Below are positions 52,975 to 60,723 of a DNA stretch of 64,000 bases, piece by piece; within the stretch, counting starts at the first letter, position 1, and each line of letters starts with the position of its first letter. Source of the stretch: Moorena sp. SIOASIH (GTDB lineage Bacteria; Cyanobacteriota; Cyanobacteriia; Cyanobacteriales; Coleofasciculaceae); contig NZ_JAAHIH010000004.1 of the NCBI RefSeq assembly GCF_010671925.1, positions 859,501 through 923,500 on the forward strand, in the 5' to 3' direction. The notes under the pieces are model-generated. The model saw only the letters and a list, made by a program, of their open reading frames with translations, ran no database searches and was not told the origin of the DNA. A program made the translations under genes and the position numbers.

Positions 52975-53130
52975 TATGAAGGTTGAAGGTTGAAGGTTGA
53001 AGGTTGAAGGTTGTTTGGTTGTTTGGTTGAAGGTTGAAGGTTGAAGGTTGTTTGGTTGTTTGGTTGAAGGTTGAAGGTTGAAGGTTGTTTGGTTGAAGGT
53101 TGTTTGGTTGAAGGTTGTTTGGTTGAAGGT
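52975..53130. repeat. GGTTGAA heptamer array upstream of the subtilase
   Basis: GGTTGAA with GGTTGTTT variants, adjoining the start codon. With the array at 50640-50853 it brackets the gene. Confidence 0.8.
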
Positions 53131-53141
53131 TGAAGGTTTTT

Positions 53142-53271
53142 GGGTGCATCTCAGTTGTGCAATTAGGCAAAAATTCGGGCTAAAATTCCCACACTCCTCA
53201 CACTCCCCGCGCCCGGGCCCCGCGCCCGGGCCCCACACTTCCGATCTTTTTTACAAATATGAGATGCACCC
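53142..53271. mobile_element. GC-rich MITE, copy 2, inserted in the heptamer array
   Basis: Ends GGGTGCATCTCA and TGAGATGCACCC (perfect). Core with two CCGCGCCCGGGCCCC units. Flanks AGGTTTTT / AGGTTGTT look like an 8-bp target duplication with one change. Opposite orientation to the copy at 45297. Confidence 0.8.
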
Positions 53272-53279
53272 AGGTTGTT

Positions 53280-53717
53280 CGCCTTAGGGGTTACCGTAGG
53301 GTAGGATTAAGAATTAAGTATGAAAGATTAAGTAAGCTGTAATCGATTCAAAATTTAAATGGGTGAGAGCTGATCAACACTGGCGGAGTAGCCATAAGCT
53401 AAAACGCATCTAAATTTAATCTGTTTATGTTACATCACCCCATCACCCCATCAGTCTCAACCCAAAAATAAAGTGCGTGACAGCTTATCTTTGAGGGGGC
53501 AAGAGTTGACTTGGAGGCAGTCTATAGCCCTTTTCAATAGGCATGGGGGATGAATAGGGAACATTTGAGGACTATTTTCAGTCTGAACCTTAAATCCTAC
53601 AACTCTGGTACCTGCTTTACCTTTCCAATAAGCCCTTGATCCAGTTTGGTAATGGTACTATACCAATAGTTTGGATTTACTCTATCATTTTAGGTAACCA
53701 ATTCCCAAAGCTATAGT
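53280..53717. other. gene-free spacer
   Basis: Mostly unique sequence with a short CATCACCCCAT run. Likely holds the promoter for the exported protein at 53718; no strong box seen. Confidence 0.35.
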
Positions 53718-54329
53718 ATGGTTTATTCTGGCACTCTTAATCCGGTCAGGCTCGCCTGTTTCGTTGCTTTTCCCGTTATGGCAGCTTTGGTAGTACTGCC
53801 ACCAGCACAGGCGCAAGGTGCTGATATCCAAGTAGAATCAGACATCACTGACCCCAACAATACCGGGCCGTTGACTCAAGAAGACAGCCTATTGAGTATG
53901 CCGGGGGGAGAGCGGATGATGCAAGAGGCGACTAACGCTATTGATTCAGGGAACTATAGCGTAGCTGCCAAAAAACTCCAAGAGGCACGTCAGATATTCA
54001 ACCAGTTGTCTAACTTTTACCAACAGCTGGCTTCAAGTTTTTCCGGCATTGACAACCGAGTCTACGAGGCTCAACGGCAAAAAGCCCTGGAAACTGCTGA
54101 AAAGCGAGATGAAGCTACCTATCGGCTAGCCCTAGTCCATCGAGCCAATGACCAGCCAGAATTAGCTGTCCCCTTGTTAATTCAAATTATTCGGTCTCAA
54201 AATCCAACCAGGGAATTGGGAAAAAAATCCTACCAACAGCTGTTTGAGCTAGGATTCGTCGATTCTCCCTTTCCTAGAAATGGCAATAGCCAGCCCACCT
54301 CGTCCGCTGGTTCTAATAAAGGCAGTTAA
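53718..54329 (+). CDS. exported helical protein of unknown function
   Basis: 203 residues. Signal peptide (VRLACFVAFPVMAALVVLPP AQAQG). The body is helical and TPR-like: MMQEATNAIDSGNYSVAAKK LQEARQIFNQLSNFYQQLAS and TYRLALVHRANDQPELAVPL LIQIIR. Ser/Asn-rich tail. It precedes bolA and grxD and may be co-transcribed (46-bp gap). Confidence 0.65.
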   Translation: MVYSGTLNPVRLACFVAFPVMAALVVLPPAQAQGADIQVESDITDPNNTGPLTQEDSLLSMPGGERMMQEATNAIDSGNYSVAAKKLQEARQIFNQLSNFYQQLASSFSGIDNRVYEAQRQKALETAEKRDEATYRLALVHRANDQPELAVPLLIQIIRSQNPTRELGKKSYQQLFELGFVDSPFPRNGNSQPTSSAGSNKGS

Positions 54330-54375
54330 ATTTTAGTGTATTTTAGAAATTCCACTAGAAACTGGAACAAAAAGA

Positions 54376-54630
54376 ATGGAGCCGATTAGTACACAGCAAG
54401 TTGAAGAAAAGATTAAAGCATCGATACCGGATGCTCAGGTAAAAGTAGAAGATTTAGGGGGTGGTAACCATCTGCAAGCCATTGTTGTATCCTCAGAGTT
54501 TGAAGGTAAATCCCTGGTGAAACAACATCAGCTGGTTTATGGTGCCCTAAGCCAAGAGTTGGCAACAGAGGCCATTCACGCCCTAGCCCTAAAAACCTAT
54601 ACCCCCGAAGCCTGGGCTGGCAAGCAGTAA
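54376..54630 (+). CDS. BolA-family protein
   Basis: 84 residues: [65 protein letters not shown]. The invariant His is in KQHQLVY. BolA proteins pair with monothiol glutaredoxins around a shared [2Fe-2S] cluster; the next gene encodes such a glutaredoxin, which supports the call. Confidence 0.92.
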   Translation: MEPISTQQVEEKIKASIPDAQVKVEDLGGGNHLQAIVVSSEFEGKSLVKQHQLVYGALSQELATEAIHALALKTYTPEAWAGKQ

Positions 54631-54739
54631 ACTGGCGTAAGTCATAATTAGAAGAGTCTAGGATTTTGCGATCGCACTCACTAATATAATATCGACTATC
54701 AAAATAACTATCTAAATATTCCAGGAGTTTAAGAAAACG

Positions 54740-55063
54740 ATGACACCAGAACTGAAAGAGAGAATAGATAAATTAACACAAGAGCACAAAATTTTGGTAT
54801 TCATGAAGGGCAGCAAACTAATGCCCCAGTGTGGCTTCTCCAATAACGTTGTCCAAATTCTGAATCACTTAGGAGTTCCCTACGAAACTGTAGACGTACT
54901 AGAAGATTTCGACATCCGTCAGGGAATCAAAGAATATTCCAACTGGCCAACGATTCCTCAAGTGTACATTAACGGAGAGTTTATCGGTGGCTCCGATGTG
55001 ATGATTGAAATGTATCAAAATGGTGAATTGCAGCAGACCGTGGAAGTCGCCCTGGCATCCTAA
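54740..55063 (+). CDS. grxD: monothiol glutaredoxin (Grx4/GrxD type)
   Basis: 107 residues. Active site [14 protein letters not shown] (CGFS), plus [28 protein letters not shown] for glutathione binding. Carries and transfers [2Fe-2S] clusters with BolA. RBS AGGAG. 109 bp after bolA. Confidence 0.95.
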   Translation: MTPELKERIDKLTQEHKILVFMKGSKLMPQCGFSNNVVQILNHLGVPYETVDVLEDFDIRQGIKEYSNWPTIPQVYINGEFIGGSDVMIEMYQNGELQQTVEVALAS

Positions 55064-55137
55064 TCCTTGACTGCACCAAACTATTGACAAAACTGAAGAA
55101 CCGCAGAAAGCGATCGGATTAGGAAATGCGATCGCTT

Positions 55138-55192
55138 TCTTGATGCAATAGCGAGTGGGGTAAACCCCCAAGACCGCGCTGCATCGCTTTTT
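55138..55192. repeat. CTTGATGCAATAGCGAGTGG / ACCGCGCTGCATCGCT repeat
   Basis: Short complete copy of the dispersed family of 17185-17285. Confidence 0.6.
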
Positions 55193-55196
55193 TTAG

Positions 55197-55358
55197 GGCG
55201 TTGCTTAATAATGGAATGATTTTAAGAGTTTTCTGGAATGGGCATCTTGCGTGGAATGGGCATCTTGCGTGGAACTGGCATCTTGCCAGTTTCATGCTTA
55301 TTTTCGAGCGGGCAGGATGCCCACTCTACTCCTATTCATTCCTAAATTCAGCAACGCC
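55197..55358. mobile_element. MITE-like element with GGCGTTGCT... inverted ends, copy 1
   Basis: Left GGCGTTGCTTAATAATGGAA TGA, right (inverted) GGCGTTGCTGAATTTAGGAA TGA. The interior holds GGAATGGGCATCTTGC repeats. Copy 2 at 60050-60200. Confidence 0.65.
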
Positions 55359-55382
55359 GAATTTTTTCCTATTCCCTATTCC

Positions 55383-56220
55383 CTAGTGATCCAACCAAAC
55401 CGCTAAATCCGTTGCGGTCTCAAAATTCAACAACGCTTCACTCAATTCCTCCAATCGAGTAATCGATAATCCTTCAATCCGCTGTTGGAGCACAGGGTCA
55501 AGTAAACCTAACCTCAGGGTTAGCAAACGCATCACAACTAATAGGGCTCCCTCCTGCTTGCCGCGCTGGAGTCCCTTTTGGACTCCCTTTTGGATAATAT
55601 CTTGATAGGTGACTGATTCTTCCATAACTTCCTCCCTCAACAATCGACAGACTAAATTTTTGTCAAACCGCAAACCAGCCAGTACATCTACACAGGCCGC
55701 TAGGTTTCCCCGTAATGGCTTTTCTTCAATTCTATCCACTTGGGCAACGACTTGCTCCAACAATAGATTAGGCCGATTACTCCTGGCTAAAGTGGCCAAG
55801 GGTAACAAAGCTCGATTGGCCAATAGTGGTAATGGGTCTTGCTCCCACAGACGAATTACTCGATAACGGTGCCAGGTATTAATATCCCTAAACTCGTTAT
55901 TGAATACCAGATCTGAGGTCGTAGACTTGAGAAAAATTACCACCTGCGTGTGGGGGACATCGGTACTTGCGATGTAATCTGACCCAATAGTCCAACATCC
56001 GAAATGGTAATGGTGGCATAGATTGGGGCAGGGTTTGAAATTCTAGGTGCAGAATTTGGTTAGTACTTTGGAGTAGAGTCAAAGCATCAGCTTGAATTGG
56101 TTCAGCACTTAATTCAGTTTTAAGTACCTGAATATCCTGAGGTTCCTCACCCAATATCCACTGAAAAAACTCCGATGGGTATTCTTCTGCTAAGTATTTA
56201 CAAATATTATCGTAGGCCAA
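55383..56220 (-). pseudogene. Rpn-family nuclease, frameshifted copy
   Basis: N-terminal part 55897-56220 (MAYDNICKYLAEEYPSEFFQ W ... DYWVRLHRKYRCP) and C-terminal part 55383-55943 are in different frames. Against the intact neighbour 56428-57279, 'gcgtgtggggg' replaces 'gtcaatcgg' near 55950, changing the frame. Otherwise nearly identical, including the QKGLQRGKQEG linker and the LLNFETATDLAVWL end. Recent tandem duplicate. Confidence 0.8.
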
Positions 56221-56348
56221 GGCAAATTGTTTAAAGTTAACACTATTTCAGATAGTGTAGTGAATCTGAGCTCAAAAATTGATCGCACCTGGATCTTGTT
56301 TATTGATTCAAGTTATGATACACCAGCACTAATGATTTAGATAAGATC

Positions 56349-56378
56349 TAAAAAAGACCTGATTAGATCAGGTCTTTT
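56349..56378 (-). terminator. terminator between the Rpn copies
   Basis: AAAAGACCTGAT, loop TAG, ATCAGGTCTTTT; symmetrical and able to act in both directions. It lies 50 bp after the minus-strand gene 56428. Confidence 0.8.
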
Positions 56379-56427
56379 AAAAATCATGTCCCCACCAAAA
56401 ATCTTGGTGAACACTAACAGTTCAATC

Positions 56428-57279
56428 TCAGCCGTGCTCCAACCAAACCGCTAAATCCGTTACTGTCTTAAAATCCAACAACGCTTCACTCAATTCCTCC
56501 AATCGAGTAATGGATAATCCCTCAATCTGCTGTTGGAGCACAGGGTCAATTAAACCTAACCTCAGGGTTAGCAAACGCATCACAACTAATAGGACTCCCT
56601 CCTGCTTGCCGCGCTGAAGTCCCTGCTGGAGTCCCTTTTGGATTCCCTTTTGGATAATATCTTGATAGGTGACTGATTCTTCCATAATTTCCTCCCTCAA
56701 CAATCGACGGACTAAATCTTTGTCAAACCGCAAACCAGCCAGCACATCCACACAGGCCGCTAGGTTTCCCCGTAATGGCTTTTCTTCAATTTTATCCACT
56801 TCAGCAACGACTTGCTCTAACAATAGATTAGGGCTATTACTCCTGGCTAAAGTGGCCAAGGGTAACAAAGCTCGATTGGCCAATAGTGGTAATGGGTCTT
56901 GCTCCCACAGACGAATTACTCTATAACGATGCCAGGTATTAATATCCCTAAACTCGTTCGTAAATACCATCTGTGATGTCGTAGACTTTAGGAAAATCAC
57001 CACCTGGTCAATCGGACATCGGTACTTGCGGTGTAGTCTGACCCAGTAGTCCAACATCCGAAATGGTAATGGTGGCTCTGATTGGGGCAGGGTTTGAAAT
57101 TCTAGGTGCAGAATTTGGTTAGTACTTTGCAGTAGAGTTAGAGCATCAGCTTGAATTGGTTCAGCACTCAATTCCGTTTTAAGTACCTGAATATCCCGAG
57201 GTTCTTTACCCAATACCCACTGAAAAAACTCCGATGGGTATTCTTCTGCTAAGTATTTGCAGATATTATCGTAGGCCAA
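56428..57279 (-). CDS. Rpn-family recombination-promoting nuclease / DUF4351 protein
   Basis: 283 residues, complete. N-terminal nuclease-like region: IQADALTLLQSTNQILHLEF QTLPQSEPPLP; VVIFLKSTTSQMVFTNEFRD. Short Q-G linker (QKGIQKGLQQGLQRGKQEG) where the 34645 paralogue has a long repeat. C-terminal LDFKTVTDLAVWLEHG. Intact member of the tandem pair. Confidence 0.8.
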   Translation of the reverse strand: MAYDNICKYLAEEYPSEFFQWVLGKEPRDIQVLKTELSAEPIQADALTLLQSTNQILHLEFQTLPQSEPPLPFRMLDYWVRLHRKYRCPIDQVVIFLKSTTSQMVFTNEFRDINTWHRYRVIRLWEQDPLPLLANRALLPLATLARSNSPNLLLEQVVAEVDKIEEKPLRGNLAACVDVLAGLRFDKDLVRRLLREEIMEESVTYQDIIQKGIQKGLQQGLQRGKQEGVLLVVMRLLTLRLGLIDPVLQQQIEGLSITRLEELSEALLDFKTVTDLAVWLEHG

Positions 57280-57439
57280 GGCAAATTGTTCAAACTTAAT
57301 ACTATCTCAGACAGTGTAGTGAATCTGAACCAGAAAATTGATCGCACCTGGATCTTGTTTATTGATACAAGTTATGATACCGGAGCACTTCTGATTTACA
57401 GAATATGTTTAGATAAGATCTAAATCAGAAGGGTGCATC

Positions 57440-57545
57440 TGATTAAAGGTATTTGACCTGGTGGCTGGAACAGGCAAGATGCCTGTTCCAGCAAGATGCC
57501 TGCTCCCTGCTCCCTACTCCCTACTCCCTATTCCCTATTCCCTTT
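57440..57545. repeat. GGCAAGATGCC hairpin repeats and CTCCCTA/ATTCCCT heptamers
   Basis: CTGGAACAGGCAAGATGCCT GTTCCAG is a perfect palindrome repeat, followed by heptamers up to the TPR gene. Confidence 0.65.
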
Positions 57546-57557
57546 GCTATTAGCTGA

Positions 57558-58859
57558 ATGAGCATCCTAGAGTTAGAGTCTACTCTCAATCGTTATGAAG
57601 CTGCCCTGACCGCCCTTGAAAAAACTGACAATAAACCATCTCCTGAAGCCATTCTCCGTGTCCTGATTGCTCGCAATGTTGTTCACGAAAAATTTGCTGA
57701 TATTACCCACATTTCTAAAGATAAACTGATTAAACTGATTGAGTTAGATAGCAGATTGAAAAAGCAGGCTGGTTTGATTACTCAGACTGTTCAATTAGCT
57801 GATTTGCGGACTAGCTTTCATCCCCCAAAAGAGTACTGGTGGTGGTTTCTACAAGCACCTACTCATCGCTTAGACTATTTAGACTGGCTTTGGAATGCAC
57901 TGACAGTTACCTCTTTAACAGCATCGGTGAGTCTAGTGGTAGATATATCCTCCCGTTTTTTGAGTACTAGTCCGGGTTTTATAGGTTCTTTTGCTGTGAT
58001 TTCCCAGAGTACATTGACCTTGTTGACAGCTGGGGGAATTTTAACCAAAGCTGGTCGTAGAGGGATTGAAGATATTTTATCACGATTAGGGATTAAAAAA
58101 TATCTTTGGGAAGAAGTTAAATTGGGACTATCGGGAGTACTTTTACTTTCCTTAATTGGCTTTCGAGGGTCTTTGCCCCTGATTTCGGACTGCTTTAATA
58201 AATGGGGTTTCGACAAATATAATAAAGGGGACTGGTCAAGTGCTCAGTCTGATTATGAACGAGCATTGAGTCTTAATCCAGATAATGCAGAAGCTCACTA
58301 CAATTTGGGTCATCTTTATGAAGCTTTACAGGAGTTGGATAAGGCGCGAACTCAGTATAGGTTAGCGGTACAGGGGGGCTTAGATGCTGCTTATAATGAA
58401 TTGGGGCGGTTGTATATTCAAGACAAAAAATATTCCCAAGCGGTATCGTTACTTTTGACAGGATTAGATAATCTGGAAGAAAATGATCTTCAAAATAAAC
58501 TACTTAAAACAGAGGATATTAAAACTAAAAATGAAACTCAATATGCCTTATTTAAAAACTTGGGCTGGGCTAGGTTGAAGCAAGGACGCTATGCCGATGC
58601 TGAAACCCACCTCAGAGATGCTATTGAACTAGACAAAACCTTTAAGAAAACTCCGGCGGCAGCTCACTGTTTATTAGCGCAAGTCATTGAAAACAAACCA
58701 GAAAAAGATCCAGATAATGCCTTGGCAGAATGGAAAGTTTGTTTACGCTATCATACTGATATCGGTAACCCTGATGAAGATATCTGGGTTGGGATGGCTC
58801 GTGAACGTATAGATGCTCAAGTAGGTGTTAAAGATAAGACTAGTGAATCGACTAAGTAA
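57558..58859 (+). CDS. membrane protein with TPR domain
   Basis: 433 residues. Residues ~1-90 helical (SRLKKQAGLITQTVQLADLR). Hydrophobic segments at ~115-160 and ~190-215. TPR units from ~225 (NKGDWSSAQSDYERALSLNP DNAEAHYNLGHLYEALQELD KARTQYRLAVQGG) to the end. Scaffold for protein contacts. It overlaps the next gene, which also has TPR units, and lies near a TPR-CHAT gene; a functional unit is likely. Confidence 0.72.
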   Translation: MSILELESTLNRYEAALTALEKTDNKPSPEAILRVLIARNVVHEKFADITHISKDKLIKLIELDSRLKKQAGLITQTVQLADLRTSFHPPKEYWWWFLQAPTHRLDYLDWLWNALTVTSLTASVSLVVDISSRFLSTSPGFIGSFAVISQSTLTLLTAGGILTKAGRRGIEDILSRLGIKKYLWEEVKLGLSGVLLLSLIGFRGSLPLISDCFNKWGFDKYNKGDWSSAQSDYERALSLNPDNAEAHYNLGHLYEALQELDKARTQYRLAVQGGLDAAYNELGRLYIQDKKYSQAVSLLLTGLDNLEENDLQNKLLKTEDIKTKNETQYALFKNLGWARLKQGRYADAETHLRDAIELDKTFKKTPAAAHCLLAQVIENKPEKDPDNALAEWKVCLRYHTDIGNPDEDIWVGMARERIDAQVGVKDKTSESTK

Positions 58860-59928
58860 GCTGATTTGCTCTGCCCCGATCTTGACCATAGTTATGATTA
58901 TGTTGGGAAGCCTGGTGAGTAAGCCAGTACTGGCAGGGCATTGGATTTTTAAAACCACAGGTAGAGTTGAGCTAGAACGGGAGGGATGGTCACGTTTCCA
59001 TCCAGTGCCTAACTATACCACTATAAATCCAGGGGATCTGGTCAGACCAGCATCGGGGGTTAGGGTTAAGGTATTTTGTGATCATGGTAAAATTCGCTCT
59101 GTAACTGCTGGGGTAACAACAGGCATCAATGCCATATGTCCACCACCGCGAAGAAAAAGCTCTGGGAGAATTGTCACACCACGTCCGCCAGAGTCCTATA
59201 TTCCCTACATTATCAGCCCACGGGCAACCCTTATACTTACTGACAAGCCCACGCTACGCTGGCATGATGCCACCGATGCTAACAGTTTCACCGTTAAGGT
59301 GAGAGGGCGAGGATTGGATTGGACTGAGGAATTTAGTCGAGACAAGGTTTGTCAAAAGGGTATTTGTCAGGTTGTTTATCCAGGGAATAAGCCCCTAAAA
59401 CCTGGAGTTAGTTATAAGTTGGTCGTTAAGGCTGATACCAATCGCACCTCTGAAGAGGATAAGACTGGAGGACTGGGATTTAAGCTGATTGAGTCGGATC
59501 AAGCTAAAAAAATTCAGGTGATTGATGGACTGATTAAGGGACAGAATCTACCAAAGGAGTTCAAGCCCTTAGCTCTAGCTGATATTTATGGTGACTACGA
59601 TTTAACGGCTGAGGCCATTGAAATCCTGGAAGGACTAGAAAACGATCAAAAAATAGTACCGATTTATCGCTTACTGGGTGATTTGTATCTACGGATAGGA
59701 TTAGTTTTGGAAGCAGAGATTCCTTATTCAAAGGCAGTCGAACTGGCAACAGCAACTGACCATTGGGAAGAACTGGCAGCAGCAAAAGCTGGATTAGGGG
59801 AGGTTAAGTATGCTCGTGGGAATCGGCAAGAAGGAGTGAGTTTGTTAGAACAAGCGAAGGCAATCTATGAACAGTTTGGCGATCGCAAACGGGTAGGGGA
59901 AATAGAAAAGCGACTGGCAGAGTTATAG
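58843..59928 (+). CDS. exported protein with TPR units
   Basis: GTG 58843 chosen (GTG 58825 also possible; both overlap the upstream gene). Signal peptide LICSAPILTIVMIMLGSLVS. An SH3/FecR-like segment (GRVELEREGWSRFHPVPNYT TINPGDLVR) is followed by a fibronectin-like part (IISPRATLILTDKPTLRWHD) and C-terminal TPR (IYRLLGDLYLRIGLVLEAEI PYSKAVELA). Related genes commonly precede CHAT-domain genes in cyanobacteria. Confidence 0.65.
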   Translation: MNRLSKLICSAPILTIVMIMLGSLVSKPVLAGHWIFKTTGRVELEREGWSRFHPVPNYTTINPGDLVRPASGVRVKVFCDHGKIRSVTAGVTTGINAICPPPRRKSSGRIVTPRPPESYIPYIISPRATLILTDKPTLRWHDATDANSFTVKVRGRGLDWTEEFSRDKVCQKGICQVVYPGNKPLKPGVSYKLVVKADTNRTSEEDKTGGLGFKLIESDQAKKIQVIDGLIKGQNLPKEFKPLALADIYGDYDLTAEAIEILEGLENDQKIVPIYRLLGDLYLRIGLVLEAEIPYSKAVELATATDHWEELAAAKAGLGEVKYARGNRQEGVSLLEQAKAIYEQFGDRKRVGEIEKRLAEL

Positions 59929-59936
59929 CGCTACGG

Positions 59937-60036
59937 GCAAGGCAAGAGGCAAGAGGCAAGAGGCAAGAGGCAAAAGGCAAGAGGCAAGAGGCAAGAGGCA
60001 AAAGGCAAGAGGCAAGAGGCAAAAGGCAAGAGGCAA
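59937..60036. repeat. GAGGCAA heptamer array
   Basis: About 13 tandem units with AAGGCAA variants. Confidence 0.85.
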
Positions 60037-60049
60037 CAGTTGACTACAA

Positions 60050-60200
60050 CGGCGTTGCTGAATTAAGGAATGAATGCGCGATTATCTGGTTTTATTAAAG
60101 CCCCCGTGGGTCCCCCAACTTTGGGGGACTTTAAGAGTTTTGTTCCCCCCAGAATTGGGGGGCTAGGGGGGCGAAACCATACCCAGAATCAGCAACGCCG
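60050..60200. mobile_element. MITE-like element with CGGCGTTGCTGA inverted ends, copy 2
   Basis: Left CGGCGTTGCTGA (60050-60061), right TCAGCAACGCCG (60189-60200), a perfect 12-bp inverted pair. The interior has GGTCCCCCAACTTTGGGGGA and CCCCCCAGAATTGGGGGG hairpins. It ends 2 bp before the GTAC array. Confidence 0.7.
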
Positions 60201-60202
60201 AG

Positions 60203-60512
60203 AAACTAGTACTCGTTAAGAACAAACAGGTGCTGGTTTTTGATACATAAGTACTAGTTGATTAGCAACAAGTACTAGTTAATGAAAAACCAGTACTGGT
60301 ATGTGAGAAACTAGTACTCGTTAGGGACAAACTGGTACTAGTTAACGAGAAACGGGTACCCGTTTGTTATACACCAGTACTGGTTAACCATAAATTAGTA
60401 CTAATATATGAGATATTATTACCCATTTGTTATACATAGGTACCCGTTTGTTATACACCAGTACTAGTTAGGGGTAAATGGGTACTCCTGTGTAAGAAGT
60501 CATTACCTGGTC
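60203..60512. repeat. array of 15 GTAC-centred palindromes at exact 21-bp spacing
   Basis: Centres fall at 60210.5, 60231.5 and every 21 bp to 60504.5. Each unit is a 16-bp imperfect palindrome close to AAACNRGTACYNGTTW plus a 5-bp linker. Examples: AAACGGGTACCCGTTT (60350-60365, perfect), AAACCAGTACTGGTAT, AAATTAGTACTAATAT, AAACTAGTACTCGTTA (units 1 and 6 identical). Units 11 and 15 have TTAC instead of GTAC. Stops occur in all frames. Located 212 bp upstream of the TPR-CHAT start. Confidence 0.9.
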
Positions 60513-60723
60513 TGGTTTGTTGTTGACCGTGCCAGAGGTAAAAAATCCTGTGTACCTCATAGCTATCAGAAACGCTATATAACCGAGATACAAACGCTAT
60601 CTTAAAATTAAATTACTGTCTCATAATTCCTCTTCTAGGTAGTGATAAATATATAGTGGTTTGGCTACGGTCTGGTCAAGGTAACGGGAGCTAAAATCAC
60701 TAGTTGTTTACCAGTCAAAGCCA
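60513..60723. promoter_or_regulatory. leader region of the TPR-CHAT gene
   Basis: Contains a half TATAGC-type end (TGTGTACCTCATAGCTATCA then GAAACGCTATATA, 60551-60585) and AT-rich DNA. The start codon lacks a strong Shine-Dalgarno. No clear promoter boxes. Confidence 0.35.

Noticed and set aside
52972-53238. N-terminal extension of the subtilase
   Set aside because: It translates the MITE and heptamer array; MTRSSS at 52971 is the better start.
60203-60512. CRISPR array or LexA/SOS boxes
   Set aside because: Spacers would be only 5 nt and repeats vary; cyanobacterial LexA sites have two GTAC-like halves at a different spacing, not single centres every 21 bp.
60203-60512. Decayed heptapeptide-coding region
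   Set aside because: One minus-strand frame gives VLV-type heptads, but TAA stops recur in many units and the palindromic arms covary; kept only as an alternative.
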